In this document: positions 37,368 to 49,700 of the stretch, piece after piece
How positions within the stretch are numbered: position 1 is the first letter of the stretch
Layout: every line of letters begins with the position of its first letter
DNA from: Diphasiastrum complanatum
Taxonomy: Eukaryota; Streptophyta; Lycopodiopsida; Lycopodiales; Lycopodiaceae
NCBI GenBank assembly: GCA_029204225.1
Contig: CM055095.1
Span: 28,650,845 to 28,714,844, forward strand
Direction of reading: 5' to 3'
DNA: 64,000 nt
Notes under the pieces: model-generated
Told to the model about the DNA's origin: nothing
The model's database searches: none
What the model saw: only the letters and a program-made list of their open reading frames with translations
Made by a program: the position numbers and the translations under genes

Positions 37368-37748
37368 AAATAAATTATCCCATAATCTATCCCACGATCT
37401 ATCGAGTCTATATAAGTGCTTGTGGGTGCCCGGGAGAGTGGCACCGCTCTGCCCATGAAAAAATGAGGTCGATGTCGTGCTCTCTGGAAAAGGGCATCGG
37501 TGCCTGCAAAAACAACATGTCCTTGCAAAAGTGACACCGATGCTCATAGGAAATTGTTGACGCGTCTCACTGGTGCTGCAAGAAAAGTGTCCCCGGTGCT
37601 CATAGGGCAGATTTTTCACGAGCACCTTTCCATTCGGGCAACGGCGCCACATGGTGCCTTCCCATTGGCTAAAGCCCCATCCCTTAAAAATTACTCCACA
37701 TAATTTAGAAAAAAAAACTCCAAATCTATTCACTTTTTTTCAGAGAAG

Positions 37749-37778
37749 ATGGAAATGAGCTTCTGGCTTACATATTAG
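37749..37778 (+). CDS. Possible 9-codon uORF in the ClpP6 leader
   Basis: ATG at 37749 opens MEMSFWLTY and stops with TAG at 37776-37778, 21 bases before the main start and in the same frame. Its stop closes the frame upstream of the ClpP6 ATG, which supports that ATG as the true start. Whether the transcript reaches this far is unknown. Confidence 0.3.
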   Translation: MEMSFWLTY

Positions 37779-37787
37779 GGTTTAGGG
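37775..37787 (+). promoter_or_regulatory. Telo-box-like element (TTAGGGTTTAGGG)
   Basis: TTAGGGTTT is the reverse complement of the plant telo-box AAACCCTAA, which is commonly found near transcription starts of plant housekeeping genes. It is 13-25 bases upstream of the ClpP6 start codon. Regulatory function is inferred. Confidence 0.4.
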
Positions 37788-37799
37788 TGTGAGGGAGGA

Positions 37800-40700
37800 A
37801 TGGCGATGGCGATGGCAAATCCCCTTGCTGCAGCGATGACGGTGGATGCGAGCTGTGCTGCTTCCATCTCCAAGCTCAATCAGCAGCACAAACACGGTGG
37901 ATTGAGACGAAAACTAGTCTCATCACTGGATTCCAAAGCGAGGAGGCAAGAAGCGCCATCCCTTCCTGCCCTATCTTTATCTGCTTCGTCCAATGGGAAG
38001 CACACTTTCATGGATTCGTCTTCGTCGTCATCAGCATCCTCTTTATGGACACCAGATTCCACAGCTTCGGTCTCTTCACAAAGGTACCTTGATCTCCAAA
38101 GCCAACTTATATGCTTGCCAGAAAACCTGCCTTCCTGGTTCACCAGCTTGAAGATAAACCAGCTTTCTGTTATATATTGGGGAAGGGAGTGTTAAGTAAC
38201 TTTTTCACCCGGTAAAACAAGCAACCTTAAAATAATGTTGAGCTCGTTGTTTTTTACAGGCTGTAATATAGTTCTCCAACTTCTTTGCAGACTTTTTATG
38301 AGCCATAATCTGCCCTTGAAATTTTTTGTGGAATTTAAGTTTCATAATCTGCGAGCTTGTTGCTTTCAAGAGTATAATCTGCTTAGTACTTGTTTTACAG
38401 TCTTATGTTTAAAACCTTCATTTCAGGAATAAAGATGCCGAGCTTGTCCTTTACTGTTTAATATTTGAGTTTTAAACTCTGCTTTCCAAATAGGATCAAC
38501 TGGATTTTTGGAGAAGAACTCATTAGCTACGCACTCAATGCAATTAGTGTCTGTAATTTTTTGACGTAATGACTCTTGAATGATCATATGGATGTATTGC
38601 AGTGACAATAGTATATGGTCAGCTAAGAAAGGTGCTCCGCCGATTATGCCGGCTATAATGACACCGGTAGGGCCTTCAGATCTGTCAAGTCTCCTCCTAA
38701 GAAATCGTATCATATTTTTAGGTCAAACTGTGAACTCACAAGTTGCACAACGAGTCATTTCTCAGCTTCTAATGCTTGCAGCCATCGATGAAGATACTGA
38801 GATAAAGGTACGTATCTCTCTTGAGATTTACTACCATGGCTCTTAATTTTGTTCACATTGAGTTTGTTCAAGAAGTCAATTGATGCCTCTTTTTGCATTG
38901 GTTCTAAACGTTTGAAACTCAAAATCAAGTTTTCACATTCTAAATGACTTGTTTATGGAGTTGCCTTCAAATGCAAAATGAGGGTACCATGCCGGACGAC
39001 TTTGCATCAACCTTGCAACCATATTTTTGTACATTCCGTATACCCGCACAATGCACTCCTGTTTTAATCAATATTTGAGGTAGGAAAGAAAATGTGGTAT
39101 CCATTGTAAATATTTAATGTGATGGATCTAGCACTCAACGCAAACAATATCACAACACATAATTCATTTGGAGGTACACAAAATGAATGAAACATTCATT
39201 AGATGAATAGCAAGGTACAACACAAATAGAGATTTTACAAAATACAATGATGGCGAGCTTCTTTTGACTTGCTTGCCATAACATCTGGACTCTCTTAGAT
39301 CCGAGGATCAATCATAGTAGCTCTAAGAGCTTGCTAAAAATCTTCCAATCCAACATGGAAGGTAAGTCTTTTCAGTATATTAGATACCAAGACTTGTTGG
39401 AACTTGGATTGTATAGAGAACTAACAAATAGGGCAAGTAGTTCAGTGGTAGAGCATCTCATTTGTTATGAGGAAGGTCTTGGGTTTGAATCCTAGTCTGT
39501 CCATGGTATTCTAAGATGTTGTGACAAGTGATGATTAGGACCCCAACCGAGTTCGGCTTGACGGGGAGGGGGGTGAGTTTGGAATGATAGTCCACACTCT
39601 AGAGATAATCAACAAATAGGCTGGATAGCTTAGTGGTAGAGCATCCCATTTGGTATAGGGAAGGTCTTGGGTCCGGTTCTGGGTGTGTCCATGCGATGCT
39701 AACAAGACCTAGGTCTGCCCTCTAGCCAAATAGAGGCCCAGTAAATGTTGCCCTCATTAGATGGTGGAAACTTCCTAAAATTTGACTCGAGCACATCAAA
39801 CCAATTCTTGAGCTTAGTTCCATCAAATGAACAAGAGAAAACATAATGTTGTGCTACAAGTATAGGGCATTGAAAAGTTTGCTGTATAGATTGTGGAAAT
39901 GATTGATGCCAATGTGAGAGGTTAGACTACGGGAATGATTGATGCTGACAAGAGAGATTAACCATATATTATTGACAAAAACCCTAAAATGATGGATTTG
40001 TGATCTTTTTAATTTCTACTTGTCAAATATTGATTTGTAAAGTACAATTGAAGTGAGTCTCTATAGGAAGATAGAATGACTAAAAAAGTTCTAGAGAATT
40101 CCGTAATAAGAAGTATGAAAAAGATGAAATCTCAGCAATTTCAGTATGTAGACTTCTAGCAATCCAATTTAAACTTTCTAAAGTGACAAAGACTTTGCAC
40201 AAGAAAGTTTGAAACTGACAACACTAACATAAGCTAGCAAAATGACTTAAGAACTGGAGCTACACTATCTTTACTTCTAGATAGCAAAATTTTGAACTTC
40301 AAAGTGCATTAGAAACATCTTATTGTTCAAAACGCATACGTTACAGTGTTCTTCAATAAGACTGTAAGCGATGAGTTAGTTAGTACTTGAGGTCATTGGT
40401 TTGACTTTGATCCGCCGCACAAACAAAAACATACATGGGAAAAACTTGTCAAGAAAGGACACAAAAGGTACGAAAAAAGATGAAGTGCCAAGTATGTGAA
40501 TAAACTTGAAATTGCAATATCTTGAGGTAGGAACGTTAGAACAATTTGTTGTAAAGTGCTATGAAGTCATGACACAACAAGGACCTACACAATATGGATG
40601 GAATCTTTTTGGCATAAACAAAATGTTCTCATGTGATTAAAGACTTTGATTCACGAGCTTTAAAGTTTTATGAACTTGTCTTTGAATATGAAATACACAG

Positions 40701-43700
40701 ATCCACTATGAATATGAACGAGATATTGCAGAAAACAGAGTTTGCCCAATTGACTAAGTTTGATTTTGCAATAACTTCAAAGTCAAGATGGATAGTAGAT
40801 GGATGTTGATGAGCATAGAACAATATAAAGCATGTAGCTTTACATAAAATGTAAAAGTACTCCCTTTCACCATATTCTTGATTTTGCAATAACTTTCAAA
40901 GAGAACTCTAATAATTGTGTTGCCTATTTTTATAGGTGTGCCTGTTACAACTTCCTAGATCTTCGATTGCCTTGAAGGTTGACGCACACCCCATACCAGT
41001 GACGATGCACCATATCCGCCCATCTATAGGGTCACTGCCGACCCACCCCCATGCACTGGAGCTATCGACATCCTCATGCCTAGTCAAGCCTCCGACGATA
41101 ACAAGTGTCCCATACCACCAGCCAAAGCCCTTGGCTCTCCCTAGCACTCATCTCCTGGCCTAGAGATAATTGCACGTGTTCTCCATCCACCAACTCCCGG
41201 GTGGACTGAGTGAATGGCAAATGTGAAGCCCCACCACTATATAGGAATAGCATAGTGGGTCCCATCAAGCACGGTTCTGCCGGCGACACTTGACCACCTA
41301 GGATGGTGATGCGTGGCACCAAAACATGTCGATAACGCCAGACTTGCGTCATGCCCCTTCCGTTATGGTACATAACATTCCCTCCCCCACCTTCTATGGG
41401 AGAAAACCAAGGAATCTAAGCCTCAAATCGTCTTCCTTCTCCCAGGTGGCCTCTTCATTAGACTTACCTTTCCAATGTATCAGATATTCAGAAATCAAAC
41501 GAGTTCTCAGCTGATGACGTCGGGTATCTGTCATAAGCCAGTCTCTCCAAGCTTGTGAATCCTAGAAGCCGGTGTGTAGAATGAACCTCCCAACCATAGG
41601 CACCCCCTCCTTGAGTCCTTCTACCTGCTATTCCCGTCAACTGGCACATGGCATCCACCTGTGGGTGATCAGTCCACTTGGCATGCCTGGCCCTTGTGAC
41701 CTATGAATACTGAGTGACTGATAGGGACCACCCCCGTGCCTCGCCAAAGACCTGTGACCCTCTTGGTCACTCCGACTACTTGTCGGCTAGCATCTCGTCA
41801 CTGACGGCTAGGGTCCCAACGGTCAAGACACACCTCTTGAAGGAGACGATTCCGCAATCGTCGCTCCCTTCGATCTAGGATTCTGTCTGGCCAATAACCT
41901 GTGGTGTCTTTCTCCTCAAGAGACACTAGACCTTCCACCAGGCTATTGCCATCGTGCAAATAAATATCTCTTCAGTTTGCTAACATGGAATACTGGATGC
42001 ACCTTGCATCCTACAGGTAGCTGTAGCTTATAAGCTACTTGGCTCACCTTCTTAATAATCAACCATGGTCCACAATACCTAGGAGATAACTTGGCGCACT
42101 TTCCTGTGCGTAGCACCTTCGACTTCAAAGGAACTAGTAAATACACCCAATCTCCATTCTCAAATTCCCGATAGGTACGAGCATAACTCTCTGCCCTAGC
42201 TACAGCTTTGGACAAGTTAGCTCGTGCCAACTCTAGCTTCTGCTCTACAACACTAGGTGGGTACCCTATGCGAAATCCCTATGATTGCAGGACTCAGTGG
42301 CCTGAAACCATAATTGAGCTCAAATGGACTCAATCCAGTCGACGCATGTCTCTTATCATTGTACGCGAACTCCAATAGCGGTAAATGTTTTACCCAGTCT
42401 GTTTGCTTACTACACTGTCAACTACAGACAAGGCTCATCTGATGCAGTACCAACAATAGTGCATCAGCGACCACATCTTCCTTCTCTCTTCGAAAGCGAA
42501 TTTCCAAATGAAATTCCTGCATCAGCTCGGCCCACCGAGCTTGGCGGCCTTACAAATCTGGCTGAGTGCAAAATACTTCAAAGTATAATGATCTGTGTAC
42601 ACATAAAACTCGGTGCCGTATAAATAACGTCTCCACACCTTGAGCGCATGTACTCACATACAGCTCTTACTCCTGTGCGGGTGTACCATCTTGGCTCAAC
42701 ACTGCACCTACGACAATGCCACTTGCATCCGTCTCTAGGTCAAACGGTATCTGGGTATCAATAAACTTGAGAACTGGAGCCGTGGCCAGCGCCTCCATCA
42801 AGTTCTCAAACCTGTGCTGAGCTTCAGCAACCCACCGATCTACAGTGTTGTTTTTCCATAACTGGTCCATCAAAGGAGCAACTACCTTGGAATAGTTCCT
42901 AACGAACTGCCGGTAGAACTTGCAAAAACTTAAGAAAGATTGTAATTGGTGTATATCGGCAGGCCTCGGCCACTTCTTAACCACAGCCACCTTGGCTGGG
43001 TCAACCGAAATACCCTCAACTGTCACTACGTGACCCAAAACTCGACACGAGTCTTACACAACTCTGTCTTCTGAGCATTGGCATACAAGACAGAAGCTTG
43101 TAACTTGCCCAAAACGGTCTTGCTTTGAACCTCATGCTCCTCAACCGCTTTACTAAAAACCAATATATCGTCAGTAAAATTGACGACAAACTTGCCCATA
43201 TAGTCTCGCAAGACATCGTTCATGAGCATCATGAACGTGGCTAGGGCATTGGTTAACGCAAATGGCATAACCAAAAATTCATAATGACCGAAACGGGTTC
43301 AGAAGGCCGTCTTTTGGAGTCTGGACTTCTTCATCTCGAATCTGTATTTGATGTTATCCACTTTTGAGATCTATCTTACTGAAAAATGGTTGCACCTTGC
43401 AATGCATCCAGTAGATCATCAATTCTGGGCATCAGATACCTGTGCTTTACAGTGATCTTATTCAATCCCCTGTAATCTACACACATCCGAAAACTACCAT
43501 CCTTTTTCTTAACAAGTAAAATAGGAGAGGCGAAAGGTGAATAACTCGGACAGAAGTACCCCAGCTTGAGATACTCCTCCAACATCTTTCTGACTTCCTC
43601 TTCCTCTTTTAGGCTCATCCTATAAGGAGGCCTACATACCGGACTTGCCCCTGGAACGAGAGCAATACGATGTTCAACGTTCCGACTAGGCGGCAATCCC

Positions 43701-46700
43701 TCTGGCATATTACTAATTAGCACGTGTTTAAACTGCGTGCGGATGGACTTCTCCAACTCACTTGCTGGGTCACATCTAGGTTGTAATGCAAATGCAGGTG
43801 CACTAGGGGATGCAAAAGTAAATGAAGCTTCTTGTGGTTTATTAGTGAGTGTGCTTATCTGATTATTACCAACATCAGAATCAAAATTGGAATCAACATT
43901 CACATAACACAACCACAAATATTGAATCTCCATTCTCTTTATTTGCATCTAGATAACAAGAGGACCCTCAAGAGATGGTCTCTCCCCCTTTAAGACATGA
44001 GACATACCCTCATGCCCGAACTTATACACATGCAAAAGAAAGAAAAACTATACAGGCTGCCTACTCATCGTCGCTTATTAATAAGTCTTCCAAAATCTCC
44101 TCATCCTTGACCTTATCTTGACCTGTTGTAAAACACGGAGCTTCATGTCCGTGCGGCGAGGACAATCATTGACAAGATGCTTGCCAAGACAGAAAAAGCA
44201 TAATCCGTCTTTCTTGGCCTTGTCCTTTTGTTCTGGACTGAGAGGTGACTTGTTGTAAGCCTGATGAGCCAAAGGAGATGCCTCTATGCACTTCAAAGTT
44301 TGCATCTGGATAGGATCCTTCTGCGAAAAGCCTTTCTGACCAGCTTGGCCAGACTTTCGCGAACCCTTCCTCTGAGGCCAGCTCGGCGCTCCAGATTCAG
44401 CCTTGGTGCGCACATTACCTTCAAAGTTGAGAGCTGTAGCAATTGCCTCTTCTAAGGTCTTGCACCTTTCATTAACTACTGAAGGTCTCAACTCTTCACG
44501 AAGGCGAATATGAACTTGTGGACTATGATCCACTTAGGAATCTCTTCTGGAATCTTGATAAGCGTCTTACGATACCTATCAGCATATTCCTGCACCATGT
44601 ACTGCCTCTGACGATGCAAAAACCAAGCATCCGTCGCACACACATGCTCATGTGGAGGAATGAACTGAGCTCTAAAAGCTCGCTTGAAATCAATCCAGGT
44701 GGATGGAGCCTGATTAGACTTCAACAACTTGCGCCACCACTTACCAGCAAAATCAGTGAGATGGTAAGCAACTTTGCGGACTCGCCAACCCTCCTCGGTT
44801 GAGGCCCGCTTCAAATCAAAATAATGGTCCCACTGATGCAACCACTGGTTTACAACGTCAGTTGTTCTCTGGGAAGTATTTCCTGCGAAATGAGTCAGCT
44901 TAAAATCTTTGTCTTCTGGGTAGAGTGGAGGTAACACAGGACGAACTGCAGAAGACGGAAATGGATAAGGATAAGGCGGAGTATGCTGCGAGGAAGACGC
45001 AAAACCACCAACTACAGAGGAGAGCATCTCTCGCATCTCTGCGATGGTCTTCTCCATACTATCCATGCGAGCTTGCACAGAACAGGAAACATCAGCATAC
45101 GAACTAGCAGCCATTATAGGCGGGTTACGGTCAGGGCTAAGCACAGGGCTGGGTGGTGGTGATGGAAGAGCAATGGGTGGACTGAGCGGAATATCAACTC
45201 TATCATCTTCCATTATGAAACAAAAACAGAGACAACACGGAATCAAGCTAGAAATTGCACTTATTGAAACGCAGTTAGGAAAAAGGAAATGTTCAGCTTA
45301 TTGACAATTTAGAACTGAAAGAGACAAAAGGCAACTGGAAAGTAATAAAACTCTTGGGAAAACACAAAGCCAAGGACAGGTAGTACCTCCCTTGTGTCCT
45401 ACGCTGGTACAAAAGTCGGTAAAGAACTTTTTTTGGGCACCAAATCGGCTTGAAAGTCGAAAAAAACAGGAAAAAAGCGGGTTGTTTGACGTCGAATTTC
45501 TTCCAAACGGCAAAAGCTTTTCACAAACGGTCAATTAGCAGTAAGTCGCCCTCCTACTAGGCCCAATCTGAAACTTTAACAGCAGAAATCGGAGATAAAT
45601 TGGAGAAGTTATGTCCAATCCAAAAATCTGACCTGTTTTTTGCTTGGAAACCGACTTTTTAGTGAAACATAGGCAAATCTGCTCCAAAACCAGCGTAAGA
45701 TGGCTCTATAGGATCGCTATGGATACTAGAAACATGCTCCCAAAATCTGATTAGGATCTGAGAAGGTTCCGGAAAGTTATGAGCGAAAATCTTTCTGAAA
45801 AAGTGCGCTGGAGCTGTAGGAACAAATTATGCCCAATTTTCCCTACTAGAAATTGTTGAAACAACTCTGAAAAGATGTGTAGATCAGTGCTGGAGGCCCA
45901 CCTTTCTTCTCCAATTTGTCTCCCACGTTTTCTCCCTCAAAAATCCTTCAAAAACAAGCAAAATCTGACAATCTCTACACTTTCTCTCTCTAGAACGAGG
46001 CTCTGATTCCAATTGTCACAAGCCCGTCTCTCCAAGCTCGTGAATCCTAGAAGCCGGTGTGTAGAATGAACCTCCCAACCATAGGCACCCCCTCGAGTCC
46101 TTCTACCTGCTATTCCCGTCAACTGGCACATGGCATCCACCTGTGGGTGATCAGTCCACTTGGCATGCCTGGCCCCTATGACCTGTGAATACTGAGTGAC
46201 TCATAGGGCACCCTCGTGCCTGCCAAAGACCTATGACCCTCTTGGTCACCCCGACTACTTGTCGGCTAGCATCTCATCACTGACGGCTAGGGTCCCAACG
46301 GTCAAGACACACCGCATCTCTGACAACTTGTCAGGCGGCCACACCGGGTCACTGCTCGTGACGCACCGGTCCCAACTTGGGACAGATGTCCTCCTCGGTC
46401 ACCGGCCCTTGCCAATACTTGGCCTCAGGCCCTTTGGTAACCGGCCGTGCCGAGGTCATGATAGAGTCGTAACTGGACTCTAACAGTATCTATGATCCTG
46501 TCTGGTTCATGGGGTACAAAAGCAGTCAAATCCTCCAACAACACTAGATCATATGTTGGAACTAGGTTATCCTTTCCACCGAGTCGTTCCTTTAAACGAC
46601 TAACATGGAATACAGGATGGACCTTGGTTCCAACAAGAAGTTCTAGTCGATACACAATCCTACCAATCTTGTTAGTAATCTTGAAAGGACCACCATAACG

Positions 46701-49700
46701 TGGAGATAACTTCGGGCATTTCCCCGTTCGAAGCGTCTTAAAGTCCTTTGGGATTCTAAGATACACCCAATTGCCGATCTCAAATTCTTGAGGAGAGCAG
46801 CTTCGGTTAGCATAGAATTGGGCTCGATCTTGAGCCGATCTAATGCTTTCCCTAGCCACTTGCAACATTTCCTGCATATCCTACAAGAAATCAGCTACAA
46901 CTTTCACCTTGAGACCTTTGAGTCCAACGGAAATAGGGGAACAAGGTTGAAAGCCGTACAAGAGCATAAAGGGACTAAATCTAGTGGCAGAATGCTTCAT
47001 ACTATTGTATGCAAACTCAACCATTGGGAGGTACTTTTGGCAATCTGATTGTCGCCTGGAAACATATGCACGAAGTATATCTTCCATCAATTGGTCTGAC
47101 CATCAGATTCTGGGTGATCCGGAGACGAAAGACTCAAGGTAGTTTCCAGTCTCTCAAAGAGTGCCTACCAGAACTTGCCAGTGAACTTGGAATCACGGTC
47201 ACTAACAATATCGTTCGGCAAACCTTACAACCTGAACAACTTCTCAACGAAGAGTTGAGCAAGTTTTGAAGCTTTGACAGTAGTTTTTGTTGGAATAAAA
47301 ATGGAATACTCATCAAGTATGTTCGCTTCGTGAGACTTCTTGGAATCCTGCTTTCCAAGATTATTTCTCAAAATAGAGCTTCTTGCCATGACTTATTGCC
47401 AAATACGACCAAAAAACTCATCGGTCCTCGACAAAGATCTCGTAGAGAAAGATACAACTCGGATTGGAACTCAGCAAAGCGTAACTGATTAATCTCTCCA
47501 ATTCGGCTCAAAGCATTTGCGACACAATTCGACGTATGACGGTACTTAATGTCGAATTCGAACTCCTGAATGAGTTTCGACCAATGGACCTTATGACTCC
47601 TAAGGTTTGAGGCATCACAGATAAACTTAAGAAATTCGTGATTCGTCATAACCACAAATTTGGATCCTTACAAATAATGTCTTCAGATCTTTAATGCGTG
47701 GATGACAGCAAAAAGTTCCTTCTTATAAGTACAATATCATGAATACGCCTTACCGCGTAAAAACATAATGGCAGTAGCAATCCGGGATTTGTCTGGCAAA
47801 TCGTGCATAGAAAAATGTGAGGTTCATCGATCGAGCCAAGCCAAGACCACGTCTTGGTGTCTGTCCTTTTTCTCCCCAGTAAAAAATTCCGTGGTAAACA
47901 TCGGGTTGAGGAGTGCCTGCCAACATTGGGACATAGCCCTCATTTCGGCCTCTGCCCGTTCATGCTTTAGACCGTTTGTCGACAATGTGTTGTTGCAACA
48001 GATTTATCGCATGCGCCATTTCCTCCATATCAGCCCCAGTCGGGCTTGGAGCTTGGGTGACATCCATAGGAGTCTCCATGGTAAAGGTAAGGTGTAGAAT
48101 AAAACTAGAGGAAAGATGGAGGGCAATGGCGTCCAAATTGTCAAAAATTGCAAGCTGAAAAGACCAAGCAAATGGGCTAACTTGAGCTTAGGGAGCACAA
48201 ACAAACAACTTAGAAAAGTGGGGTGAAGGAATGAGAACGTACACTCCTTTACCCCCTCCCCTTCCTTCATGCAAAAAGGACAAGTGGTGGCCCAAAATAG
48301 GCCCCATTTGTCCCTTCTAGAGTTTTCCCACCACGTGGGACCACAAAAAGGTGCCACATGGCCCATGGACTCCATAAGGATATTAAATTTAGTTAAGGTT
48401 CCTCTCTCACCTCCCTTCCCCTACGTACCACAACTCCTCTCCAAGGCTTTGGAGATTTGCAGGTACAAAGAGGGGAGGAGAGGAGTAGTACGAACTGCAA
48501 GGACAGAGCATCATAGGGTAGCTTAATTCAATCTTTTAAGTAAACCTCTTCGTTGAAATTTTCAACTAAGAAAAAATAGTTTCAACTTAGGAACTAAGTT
48601 TCAAACTTAGAGTTTAAGTTACAAAGCCTTTTTTGCTACAAAGCTTTTGAAATCAAAACGGCCATGGGGAGGCGTACCACCTCCCCTCCCGCAAGATGTC
48701 AAATCAAACATGTCGATAACGCCATACCTGCATCATGCCCCTTGCGAGGCCGTTACTGAAGGGCATACCGTTATGGTACATAACAGTGCCCTTGATATAA
48801 CGCTTTCAAAAATGTAGTCACTTCTTTTGTTGCCAAAAGGCATGAAAGAGGTGACTTTGACCACAATTTGGAAACTTTAGGTTTTTGGAATAAGGGTTTG
48901 TTGGAAACCATCATGGCTGTCTCTCTCACAAACATGTAACTTACATGGGCAGCCAAATATTTCTTGTCATCTTTCTTTATGTCTTTGAAATTTGGCAGAG
49001 TGGCATGCATAATTGGATAGCTCTTATTGAGAGCTTTCAGATTATATACGATTTGTATCAAATGAAGTTTTCTAGAAATTTTTAGAAGCATCTAAAAAAA
49101 GCTAGATCGTTTAGGATATTTTTTTTAAAGAATGAAGAAGCTAGTATTTTAATGTATTTCTAGAAGTATCTAGAAGATGTAGAGCATTCTAGATATTCTG
49201 GAATCATTTAGAATGTTCAAGAACATTCTAGAACTTGAAGATCATACATGATACTTGTAGAGGCTCTCTAGATCTACAAATATGTCATTGAGGCGTCAGT
49301 GAATTATAGTCATGAGGAGCCCAATAACCAATGTAGTTTGTTCTAAGGGTGATGACAAGGACCTTTTCTTGCTCACAATGTATAGTTTATTACCATTATA
49401 TGATACTTTTATGATCACTCTCCCTGTCAGAGAAAAGTGATTGAATTTTGTTCAGCTCTACTATTGATTACCTCAAGAGGAGATGAAAAGATTAAGTCTT
49501 ATTTCATGAGATGGCTGATACAATAATGCATTTACAACTAGGGGAAAGTTTAGAAACAGGAGGTTACAAAGGCAATTATAGGCCAGCCAACAAAAGAGGA
49601 CAACAATCGTAAAGTAACATGTATGACTTATCCAATCTTACTTTTAAGAAGAAAGGAAATCATCAATCATACCATAGCCAATGCAAGCAACTTGGTTGCA

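Larger units (their letters stand above)
41529..46485 (-). mobile_element. Inner Ty3/gypsy element nested in the outer one
   Basis: Exact 5-bp target duplication GTATC lies at 41524-41528 and 46486-46490, and the ends are TG...CA. The two LTRs share about 300 bases with high identity (41529-41832 and 46014-46311). The insertion splits the outer element between its integrase C-terminus and chromodomain. Internal order in element sense is PBS, gag (45213-44078), RT (43948-43026), RNase H (43038-42490) and integrase C-terminus (42420-41850). Protease, the integrase catalytic core, the chromodomain and the PPT side of the 3' LTR are deleted. It is about 4.96 kb and non-autonomous. Confidence 0.93.
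40943..48785 (-). mobile_element. Outer Ty3/gypsy chromovirus-type element in ClpP6 intron 2
   Basis: The element is bounded by identical 5-bp flanks GTGCC at 40938-40942 and 48786-48790. It has TG...CA termini: TGTTATGTACCATAACGG begins both LTRs in element sense, at 48785 and 41377. The order in element sense is 5' LTR, gag start (ATG near 48081, [18 protein letters not shown]), a deletion to RNase H (47.76-47.5 kb; [15 protein letters not shown]), integrase core remains ([25 protein letters not shown], 47.3-47.15 kb), integrase C-terminus ([24 protein letters not shown]), then the inner element. After the inner element come a chromodomain ([20 protein letters not shown], 41.5-41.42 kb) and the 3' LTR. 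RT and protease are missing, so it is non-autonomous. Confidence 0.85.

Noticed and set aside
37329-37733. 134-codon frame on the minus strand upstream of ClpP6
   Set aside because: It lies over internally repeated, hairpin-containing DNA, has no recognised motif and overlaps the likely ClpP6 promoter. Its internal repeats explain the open length.
39431-39503. Functional tRNA-Thr(TGT) gene
   Set aside because: Acceptor stem mismatches, an imperfect B-box and a diverged tandem copy with another anticodon point to a SINE head.
48771-49091. 106-codon minus-strand frame overlapping the outer LTR end
   Set aside because: It crosses the element boundary and shows no known protein motif.
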